From Conidiobolus incongruus B7586 (Eukaryota; Entomophthoromycota; Entomophthoromycetes; Entomophthorales; Conidiobolaceae): 42,774 nt of DNA. This document shows positions 33,186-42,774 of this stretch, piece after piece. Within the stretch, counting starts at the first letter, position 1. Every line of letters begins with the position of its first letter. Both the position numbers and the translations under genes were made by a program. A model generated the notes under the pieces. The model did no database searches. It was given only the letters and a program-made list of their open reading frames with translations, and was not told where the DNA came from. The DNA is taken from assembly GCA_000697335.1 (NCBI GenBank), contig JNEM01009929.1:1-42774 (forward strand), written 5' to 3'.

Positions 33186-34486
33186 TAATGATTTTAAGAT
33201 TGTAATTTTGATCAAAATAAATGACTTGATATATAATTCAGAAATTCAATTGATCTAGATAAAAAATAACATAAAAGTTCAGATAATATTTTAATTGCGA
33301 ACAATGTTTATAACATCATGTAATTTCATAATTTCTATTAACATACTTGAAAGCCATTGAAATATACCATTATATTATACTAAATATTACATATTTTTTA
33401 TATTAAGAAATTCAAAATATTCTTAAACTGTTTTTCAAAACATTATTAATATGAATACTCATAAGGAAGAATATGTTGACAATTATATAGAGTTACAAAC
33501 AATTTTTCCAATATGAATTATATGGGCAATTTCAATCCTAACAAATAATTATACAAAGTCACTAATACAAAAATATTTATAAAATTAATTCTATTAACAA
33601 CAAAGTTATGATGAATTGAAATAATATTATATACTTTTCTAATATTAAATATTATAACGAAATATTGAAAAAATTATAAATCAAAAATTTTGTTTGAATT
33701 GTATATTCAATTTTACTTACTAGATTGTAATTACACTCCAAATAAGAAAACTATTTTCATAGTCCTCTTGATCAGAAATTAAAAATGATTTCAATACTAT
33801 AAATCATTGAAATGCAATTTGAATCTATCAAAACACTGCTAAAAATTTTATAAATTTTAATAAGAATCTATTTTAATTAGAATTTGTTCATACAATTAAA
33901 TTATCTGATATACATCTTAATTTTTATTAATCCTTTAATCAAGAATATCATATTTCTGAATATGAACACATGAAATAATAAAAAAATAAAGGTATCTTAT
34001 CAATATTTTTCGATAGTAGCTTAATTTTAATATTTATTTGGCAAAAATCACTTATTTTATAATTTTACACAAGCAGAATACATGATCGCCATTAATGCAA
34101 AAATAATAGAGATACAAAATTAACCAATAGATGAGATATATTGAATAAATTGTAAACAAATAATATTAACAGTTTTCACATGGCAATAATTGGGGTGATA
34201 TGATATGAGGGAAAGATTTTGGGAAAAAGGAGGGGAAATCAAAATTAATTGGATATTAATTTCCACACTCAACTGTTTATAAAAACAAATAATTAACTTT
34301 TTTAAATGTTAAATAAATCAATCTTTGCTCTAATCAAATTCAATCAGTATTCGATTTATTTTTATTGATATTTAATTAATCTAAACTATATTACATATTA
34401 TTATAAGTCTCTACTCATCCATTATCTTCATTTATTAACACCATTGAATATTATTTTTTAATTATTTTGTATTCAATTTTATCATA
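32418..34486. other. 2-kb divergent intergenic region
   Basis: Separates the F-box gene and the RRM-MLLE gene, which point away from each other. A pyrimidine-rich and less AT-biased island at about 32880-33140 (CTCTCCTCTATTTCTATT and similar) ends at a TA microsatellite. It could be promoter DNA or a short degenerate repeat. No coding frame was found. The rest is ordinary AT-rich spacer. Confidence 0.45.
33146..33184. repeat. (AT)n microsatellite
   Basis: Nineteen to twenty uninterrupted AT units directly after the pyrimidine-rich island. A simple repeat. Confidence 0.9.
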
Positions 34487-36052
34487 ATGTTAGAATCAAA
34501 TCATGAACACAAAGAATCTCTTTGCTTTTATGTTAAAGGTTTATCTCCTCAAGTTAAAAAATCTGATCTCTTTGGCTTATTTAGGGCTTTAAATGTTACT
34601 GACATTCAATTGAATAATTATAATTCAGATTTCAGGAGTGCTGCTAAAGTTCAAGTCAGTACTAAAAGAGCTTTAAATGAAGCTCTCGCCACTTTTAGAC
34701 GGGTTAAAGTGAATGCTTTAGATATTGTAATCGAAGTTTCTCAAACCGATGATTTCCAATATGTTGAGCAAAAAAATCATTCTTGGCTTCAAGTTACTCA
34801 AGTCTCGGAACATGCAAACACTCACGATATGTATAATATATTCCGCGAAACTGGGCCTATTGCAGAATTTTTCATTTCTCCAGGACGCGAGGGAAAACCT
34901 TATCAAGCTTGGATCAGATATGTTAGTAAATCATTAGCCCATAAGGGAATTCAAGATCATCACTTTAAAGAATATTTGAAAAAGAGTTTTAGCGTAAAAA
35001 TGGTTCAATCTCTTCCTGACGTGACACCTGTGTATTTTGTCAATTTGAGACTACCAGTGCCTAGAAAACAGCTATCTAGCTGTCAATCTGAAGCTATGCA
35101 TAAGGCACCATCCAATGCCGATTCAGGTTATATGACTAGCCCCACTAGTCAAGTGGACACTTTCCATGAAAATCGTTCTACCCACTCTTCTTCTTCTTCC
35201 CATTCTGAATTCTATCAAGATTTCGATTCTAAAGTGTTATATGTGTATAACCTAAGCGGTGAAATTGACAATACTGAGTTATTCAACATGTTCAAAGCAT
35301 ATGGATTTATTACCAGTGCGATTGTAGTCAAAGATAGATTAGGACAATCCAAAGGATATGGATCAGTTCGATTTACCAAATCTTCTGATCCTTCCAAAGC
35401 TTATCAGGGTTACATATCTAACAAGTCACCAAACGATCCTATTGAACTTGAAATTGGAAGACCCAGAAATGTGTCTCATATTCAACAAGCTGTAGGTAGC
35501 AAATCATCTAATAGCAATGGAATTAACACAACTAAACCTTCAGAGGTCTCTCCAGAGGAATACCGCAATGCATTAAACGAAAAAATTTCCAAATTAAAGG
35601 GTATTGACCAAGATAATGTCAATTATGTCACACAATTATTAATGGATCTCTATCCCGAATTCATTGAAAACTTGCTCAAGAATCAAAATTTATTACAGCA
35701 AAAAGTACTTACAGTTTTGAGTAAATTGATTCACAGCACTCCCAAGCCAGTGCAACAAACCGAAGAGCCCAAGACTGAAGTAATTTTAGAGCCTTTCAAA
35801 CCTGCTCACGAGCAACCCGCTTTCATTCGCGATATGACCGCCCATTTGAAATCTTTTAGCGATGATACTGAAAGAAGAACAGAATTTTCCAGTTACCTAT
35901 TAGACTTTGTTGAAACTGCTGGAGCTAAAGATCCCGACGAAATGACTAGACGATTGGCTTATAAGTCCGCTGATATTTTCGTCATTGTTCAAATCATGTT
36001 TGACCAAGGAAAGTTCACCAAATTAATTAAGGAATTGGATGGATCTGCTTAA
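34487..36052 (+). CDS. three-RRM protein with C-terminal MLLE domain (Rrm4/PABP-like)
   Basis: Single exon, 521 residues. RRM1 spans about residues 12-85 (RNP2 FYVKGL, RNP1 degenerate). RRM2, about 97-173, is also divergent. RRM3, about 246-327, has good RNP2 (LYVYNL) and RNP1 (KGYGSVRF). The linker between RRM2 and RRM3 is rich in Ser, Pro and His. A region at about 358-415 (NEKISKLKGI, then VTQLLMDLYPEFIENLL, then LLQQKVLTVLSKL) matches the MLLE domain of poly(A)-binding proteins, which binds PAM2 peptides. A further helical domain, about 430-518, contains RRTEFSSYLLDFVETA and may be a second, divergent binding domain. Two tandem RRMs, a spaced third and C-terminal MLLE is the layout of Ustilago Rrm4, which moves mRNA on endosomes. 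The domains are seen; the Rrm4 orthology is inference. A divergent PABP is the alternative. Confidence 0.82.
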   Translation: MLESNHEHKESLCFYVKGLSPQVKKSDLFGLFRALNVTDIQLNNYNSDFRSAAKVQVSTKRALNEALATFRRVKVNALDIVIEVSQTDDFQYVEQKNHSWLQVTQVSEHANTHDMYNIFRETGPIAEFFISPGREGKPYQAWIRYVSKSLAHKGIQDHHFKEYLKKSFSVKMVQSLPDVTPVYFVNLRLPVPRKQLSSCQSEAMHKAPSNADSGYMTSPTSQVDTFHENRSTHSSSSSHSEFYQDFDSKVLYVYNLSGEIDNTELFNMFKAYGFITSAIVVKDRLGQSKGYGSVRFTKSSDPSKAYQGYISNKSPNDPIELEIGRPRNVSHIQQAVGSKSSNSNGINTTKPSEVSPEEYRNALNEKISKLKGIDQDNVNYVTQLLMDLYPEFIENLLKNQNLLQQKVLTVLSKLIHSTPKPVQQTEEPKTEVILEPFKPAHEQPAFIRDMTAHLKSFSDDTERRTEFSSYLLDFVETAGAKDPDEMTRRLAYKSADIFVIVQIMFDQGKFTKLIKELDGSA

Positions 36053-36332
36053 GTCAAAAATTTTATGAGTCAATCGAGTTGTACTCAATTTTATACTCTT
36101 TTTCTATTACATTCTATTAGTTTCAATTTTTTGGTTAAAACGATTTGAAATTCAATTTATACATAATCCAATAAATAATTAATGTTTGACTTTAATCATT
36201 TAATATCCAATTTGAATCATAATTTCTAAATTTAGTTTAACAATATATATTATAACTATATTAATATTAAATACATTTAATATTTAATAATTACTAATAT
36301 CATTCATTATTTATTGAAATGGATGATTTCAT

Positions 36333-39300
36333 CTAATTTAAAATATCTAACTTCCATTTTATAATAGTAAGATTAACTCTATCTAAGCTAGCATCTGGTG
36401 GAGTAATTGCCTATAAAATTGAATTAATTTGATATTAAAATATATATAATATATTTACCTCTTTCAATTCAGCTTGTAATCTAGGAGAGAAGTCATAAAC
36501 AGTATCTAGTTTAGTATTTAGTTCAGTTTGTAATTGTAAGAATTCAGATTGAAGTTTTTGAGCATCTGAAATTAAGGAGAAATTGATTAAGATCATCAGC
36601 ATGGATTGAACATGTTCTAAACAGATTATGAGTATTATTTCGATAGTATAAGAATCAATATATAAATCATACTTTGAAGATCATTAAATCTCTTAACTAG
36701 ACGACCAATTGAACCGATAAGATATTCTTCTTCATGGTAACTACCCTTCTTACCCTTTTGCTTGGATTTAGCTTGTCTTTTACGATCTCTGGCGGTTTTA
36801 CTATATTATTGATGATTTAATTAATAAAGTATTATTTGGAAAACTATTTGTAATATTACCCTGTACGAATGGATCCAGTAACAGTGGAAGCTTGACTGGA
36901 AATCTTAGTATAAACGGTAAAATTGGTAATATTAGTTGAAGCTTCGGAACGAATGTCCACATTATCCAAGTTTTCATTGTTAACAATATTATCTATATCC
37001 AGATCAATAATACAATTAATATTATTTAATTATCGAATTTACCATATGTGGGAATAGAAGTCAACTCCTTTCTTAATTCAATCAATCTGGCGCTCTGTTT
37101 CTGGAATTGAGTTAACATATCGTTAACATCTTCAAATAATTGATCATAGCCTAATAGTTATAATTTAGTATATGAATTTTATATAATCACAAGGGAATAT
37201 ACCTTCTTTGATTTTGGGTAAAAGATCAGTTTCAATTAAATCTAATCTTTGGTAGAAGTGACACTAAATCATAGATTAAAAAAATATTCATCAATTGCGA
37301 GTGAATTGAATTACCAAGTAAAGTCCATCGGACCATAGACGACCTTCAATGTAAATGGGCAGTGCTTCTTCAGGATCCTAATACAATATTAAGGGTCTTA
37401 AAAATATATATTATTCAAGTTATTATACCTTGAAGTGATCCAATACAAGTTTAGCAGCTTCGTCGAAACGTTCTTGGTCCTTAAGTTTATCTAAAAATGA
37501 ATCAATAAATTTAAACTGCAAATTATATACTGTGTTAAATCTTACCAACTACTTCTCTGACCAATTCACCCACTTGTTCTTCAGTATATTTGAGTTGTTG
37601 AGTGCATTGGTAAGCGAATTGCCAGTTACCCAACTTGACAAAACAAGTAAGAGCTAAAGCATACTCATTACATAAGAGATACACTACGAAAAAATAATTA
37701 AAAAACATAATATTAAAATTAAAAAATAAAATCTACTTGGGCCGGCATTCAAATAATCCTTTTGGGAGATTAAATAATCACCATAAATCTTTCTAACTTC
37801 CTGTAATATTAAGCCATTAACATATGTTAGAAATCTGTAATATATTAAAACCAACCTTTAATTGATCGGCATTCTTAGCAGCAAGCTGGAGAGCTGTTGT
37901 ATAAAGCTGATGAGCTTTACAGTAGTTTAAGAATTCAGACCAGTAGTTTTCACCTAGAATAGCAATGAATATTTAAGATATTCAAAATATTGTTATCTTT
38001 TAATACCACTATTGTACAAATATCCTAAAGCTTTAATATATCTCTTCAAATGATCGTCGATCTTAAAGTATTGGTAAGGAGGATTAAATTGTTTTAATCC
38101 ATCTAAGAATGGAAGATATTCTTTGGGGTCCTAAATAATAAGGATTAATAATTACATGATAATAACAAATAGTCATATAATATACCATATTGGATTGTTG
38201 AGCAACCATTAAGACCAATTCGAAATCATATAGACCTAAAGCACAGTCGAATAATTGTTCGACGTTGACTAAGAAAATAGCATATTTCAAAGTTTCTTCA
38301 GCTAAGTCAATATCATTCACTAAAAATATATTAGTTAATTAGTATAGATAGGATAAATAGTATAATTACTCTTAATAGATTTCAACAACTCCAAAGCTTC
38401 TTCTAAATTAGGAGGAACTTGACGAACGTAAGTGGTCATGACAGTGGGATAATACTCCTTTCCAGTCTTTGTCTTAAGCACCTCTCTAATACCAACACAC
38501 AATAAATCTCTTTTATTATTAAATAACTCAATCAATTTAGCATCCGCTTCATTATTTCTATTGGGCATCATAGGAGGATATAGTTCTTTAAGAACATTCT
38601 TATTGGCCATGCTAGATAAGAAAAGATTCAAGTAGTCGGGATCGTTGACTTGATCCACGAATAAGGGTAAATGATCTAAGAGTTGTTGAGGATTGTAATC
38701 ATAGATGATATTAAGATCGATACGATGTTTACGACATTGAATGAATGCTAAATCATATCTCAAACTATAAAATTATCATTAATAAAAATATCAATATAAT
38801 GTAATAATAGTTAACTAACGCTGTGACTTGATTTAAAACGTTGGCAACGACTAAAGCTCTGGGGTATACGGTTTCTAAATTACCACGAGGCATCTAAACA
38901 ATCATATCAATAAATATAAATGACAAATGTCAACATATATTTAATTACCTGAAGGACGACATTCACATCACCAGGAACCGTCACGACCAATTTACTACCA
39001 CGTTCCAACTTTCTGTGATAAGGTTCCAATTGGTTGACATATTGTTGAATGTTGAATTGATCTAAATATGGGAATTAATATATATTAATAGAAGAATAAT
39101 TTATTAAATTACTTTCATATAATCCCTTCCAATAAATAAATTTGACCAAATGATCTGAGGTAGTAAACAACAGGAACTCATTATGCATAGTGAATGAAGT
39201 ACAGCCTGTTTCGACCAATTGATCATTCACATATAATTTGTTTCTAGCACTTAAGCCGACAAAATATACCTATTAAAATATTAATACCTACTTATATCAA

Positions 39301-41511
39301 TGATAATGTTAAATTACCTCATCTTCGGAATCTTCAATACCCTTGAAAACAGCAAATCTAGGGCATGGTTCAGGGAATTTAAAGTTGGGAAGTTGATCAA
39401 TTCCTTGAATTAAGTCTAATTGATTATTTCCATTCATTTGAACTAAAACATGCATTAGACATATATATTATTATAATTCAACTAACATTTTACCTTGATA
39501 AAAATCACCAGTAACATCTTGAATCAAAGGATTCTGAAGATGTTCAAAGTGAGCTAATTTAATAATAGAGTGGTCCACAGGTAACCAAGATTGATATAAA
39601 ATTTCAACAGGTTCATTCCATCCATTCTCTTGGGATTTGATTTGGATTCTGACAACTACATCAGAGTATGATTCTTCAGAGTAACCTAAGAGATAGATCT
39701 GATCTTGAGCGGGGTAGCTGATTTGTCTGTAGTGAATTTTAGGTAATTCCAAAACGTTTAAATCGAGGAATTGAGATCCCAAAGTAGGAGCGGATTTGAC
39801 ATCTTTGAAAGTGATTAATCCAATTGTGTTGTTATTGAGTAAAACTAGAATGTCATTGCCATGGTTGAATGTGGAGTAGCATACGTGTTGAATTTGGTTG
39901 GATGTTGGGATGGTGTAGGCGCTCATTGGAGGTGGCACATTCATATATTTGAATGGAGTAATCAATAATTGACCTAAAATAATTTAGTAATGATTATATT
40001 TGAATGTTTGATATGCTTACTTCCGTCGACTACTGATACTAATCCCATAGGTTGAATAGGGTTTAAAACAGAACTAGTTAAAGCTTCCAAATGTAAAACA
40101 AAGGAATGAATGACACCTATTGATCCATACCATATTAATATATTATTAAAATGTGTGGTTAATAAAAAAATTACCCAAATAAGCAATGTTGAGATAATTA
40201 AATCTTTCAGTATCCCAAAGGAAGTCAATTTCATTGGTAGCACCAGTTTGAACCAATCCAATCACCAACTCCTGCTTCAGATAGTAGTGATAGTTGCCCA
40301 TTGTCCAAAGTTGAAGGCGATAGTCTTGGAATCCATTGGGGTTATTATATACAATCAATAAACCTAAAATACTAGAATCGCAATTCCATGAAATTTGAAC
40401 GATTCTTTCAATATTCTTAGGTAATGTGAATTCACCATGACGTAAGCCGTTACGTTCGAAGAAAATGATATCATGTCTGTTGGGTGGAGCTCTTTGACTA
40501 CATGTAATTAAATTGCCACTTGGTCTAATATTAAATTAGAAAAACATATATATATATATAGCAATAAATCAATATAAATACCTCCAGTTGACCAAATGTT
40601 CCAATTTATCAACGGGCTCACTAACATTTAACAAATCACCCTCACGAGAGAATACCTTCAACTGTCTAATACCTGTCAGAGGATTAATAATGGAAATGAC
40701 CAAATAGCTGCCATCTCCTCTCCAACTAATCCTAGGCAAATGATCCTCATCTTTGGACAATGTAAATTCAGCAACATTGATCTTTTCTTTGGCAGCTTGT
40801 TTACCGATAGACCCATGGAATTGAGTTTCCTTTTTACCCCAACCAACTGATACTGGGATTTCTATACCTTGATCGTCCAAATGTAGGGGTTGCTCCTTAA
40901 TCACTTCAAAATCTTTTGTCATTAGAAGAAAGTTTTCATGACCTAATCATTTTTTTAAAATAAATCAAATATCAATGTTAAATTTTAACTTTATTACCAG
41001 TGACTATAGCTACCAATTCCTGATCCAGACTCCAAATCATATTTAAAATACCAAAATCAACAGTACCCACTACATCAGTCTAAACCAATTAATCAAAAAA
41101 CTGCAGGCTATAATATTATTTAACTTACTTGAGGATTTTGCTGAGTAATATCAATAGTAACAATATCACCATTTGACAGTGCAATACATAGCAAATCCGA
41201 ATTCACCAAAAAATCAACTCCAACTAAATGAGTTACTTGATCGTCCAAATTTATATATGGAAAATCCACAATTTGTCTATGAATTTTGTGAACACCGTCC
41301 ACCTAAATTGATAATAATTGAATAATTTTGAAAAAAAAATATATTGAATATAGGTTACTTGATAACTGTAAACTCTACAAAGTTCTTGAGTATTGTCTAA
41401 TCCCACGACAAAAGTAACTTTGTTGACTGGGTCATGAGCTAATTTCACTTCGTTACATTCGAATCCTGGGATAGTATACTCAATATGGTTTAATAACGAT
41501 ATACTACGCAT
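36333..41511 (-). CDS. ELP1: Elongator complex subunit Elp1 (Iki3)
   Basis: Twenty-five exons give 1302 residues; yeast Iki3 has 1349. In coding order: 41511-41359, 41302-41129, 41079-40998, 40942-40582, 40524-40175, 40116-40021, 39973-39494, 39442-39318, 39269-39113, 39061-38949, 38893-38820, 38764-38370, 38319-38186, 38130-38007, 37953-37856, 37800-37737, 37683-37546, 37490-37429, 37377-37315, 37263-37203, 37150-37043, 36992-36860, 36800-36673, 36616-36459 and 36410-36333. Elp1 scaffolds Elongator, which modifies wobble uridine of tRNA anticodons. Two WD40 propellers fill the first ~800 residues; [19 protein letters not shown] is diagnostic. A helical TPR-like part follows ([51 protein letters not shown]). 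Near residues 1182-1202 lies the basic tRNA-binding patch ([20 protein letters not shown]), followed by [18 protein letters not shown]. All introns are GT-AG of about 40-70 nt and every phase closes. Confidence 0.96.
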
Positions 41512-42774
41512 CTTAAATAAATAAAATTGATATGCCTATATTTCTATTATTTTTTTATTGTTTAAAAAATTATTGAATTAATTTATTTTTATCTTTTTTT
41601 AGTCTATGTATTTTAAGTATTTTATAGTGAATTAATTTTTTATATTTTTTTGGTATTATTTTGTTTTGACATTCAATTTATGGGACAGTTTGGATAATTG
41701 AAATTAATATTTTATATGAGATAGGTACGAAATGGTTGGTAATTTTTCTTGAAAAGTTAATTGAATTATACCAATTCAAAATCAAATTAAAATATTTAAT
41801 TTATTCAATTATTTAACCATAATATCATATTATTTATAAATCAATCGATTAAAATTCATTATTTTTTCAAATATAAAATCTAATATTATTTAACTATGTG
41901 ATAGTAAATTTGAAAGGCATAATTTTTTCTAATTATATTTTATCTTTAATTATAAGTATTTAATACATTCTTTAATAATGATAAGAAATTTTTTGAATAA
42001 AATATATAAGAAATGAATTTGGTGCTTAATACCTTGATTTAAAACCAAAATAACCAATTTCTAAATATATCATATTCAATAACAATTTTATATTTTGTGA
42101 TAAATTAATTTCTATTGATAATTAAACTTTTAATATAAAAAAGATTAACTAAGAATAAAAGCTATAATAATTCTTATTTATATTATAAAAATTTATGAAA
42201 CTAATAAATTGATAATTCTATCTATATATAAATTTCCAGTAAAACTTAAAAATTTTGACATCATTAATTATATTAATATTAATTTTATTAATTTTCTTAA
42301 AAATATAATTAATATATTAGATCATTAAATAAGTATTTTTATGATTCACTAGTTAATTTTTGATAAAGCTATTTCAAAATATTAATTTTTGGAAAATTTT
42401 AATGAAAAAGATTAGTTAAATCCATTAGCAATTTATTTATTATCTATTTGACAATTATTTAGGGTTTTAACTATAAACTTTTAACTATTTATAGAATTAT
42501 ATTACTAAACTAATATTATAATTTAATAAAATTTCTTTTAAAAATTTAATTCAATTTTATAAAATAATTTATAAAGATAATAATATCATTGATTTTCAAA
42601 TAATCAAAAAAATATATCATTAATATTAATATAAGTATTATGAGTTATTAAATAGCTAGTTTATATATCTTAGAGTTAATATAAATAATAAAAAATATAA
42701 ATTAAAATTATATCAAAATAATTGATTATTTTTTATATCCTAATTTAGTGATATTAAAATTTAAATAATATATA
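41512..42774. other. AT-rich region upstream of ELP1, no gene recognised
   Basis: The first few hundred bases should contain the ELP1 promoter. The remainder to the window end is extremely AT-rich with stops in all frames. No RNA gene, repeat unit or coding remnant was recognised. Confidence 0.5.

Overview
This window is nuclear DNA of a very AT-rich, intron-dense fungus. The fungal call rests on an arginine-specific carbamoyl-phosphate synthase small-subunit gene (CPA1) whose leader carries a fungal arginine attenuator peptide uORF, on a Kre9/Knh1-like secreted protein, and on an RRM-MLLE protein of Rrm4-like layout. One intron has the sequence of a minor-spliceosome (U12-type, AT-AC) intron. 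Such introns are rare or absent in most Dikarya and known from several early-diverging fungi, so a zygomycete-grade or other early-diverging fungus is my best guess. No virus, plasmid, CRISPR array or tRNA was recognised.

Layout from left to right: AT-rich desert (1-1853); secreted CAP-domain protein (+); secreted tandem beta-sandwich protein (+); GINS subunit SLD5 (-) with a frame change in exon 1; DML1/Misato (+, 15 exons); CPA1 (-, intronless) with its attenuator uORF; TOP3 (+, 8 exons); Mpv17/SYM1 (+); prenylcysteine oxidase (-, 4 exons, one of 19 nt); mitochondrial GUF1/EF4 (-, 18 exons); SRR1-like gene (+, 6 exons, last intron AT-AC); an extremely AT-rich block (about 28.1-29.45 kb); a decayed DMC1 recombinase pseudogene (+); F-box/LRR protein (-); three-RRM plus MLLE protein (+); ELP1/IKI3 (-, 25 exons); AT-rich desert to the end.

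I rebuilt the multi-exon genes by hand from splice sites, reading phase and family similarity. About 75 introns were placed, nearly all 45-75 nt and GT-AG, and phases close in every gene except SLD5. Five genes (the beta-sandwich protein, CPA1, SYM1, F-box/LRR, RRM-MLLE) have no introns while their neighbours have up to 24.

The genes are not one pathway. They are housekeeping functions: replication and recombination (SLD5, TOP3, dead DMC1), mitochondria (DML1, GUF1, SYM1, probably CPA1), tRNA wobble modification (ELP1), RNA binding, ubiquitin ligation and secretion. The most informative points are the CPA1 attenuator uORF, the AT-AC intron, the DMC1 pseudogene beside a probably mutated repeat block, and the SLD5 frame change.
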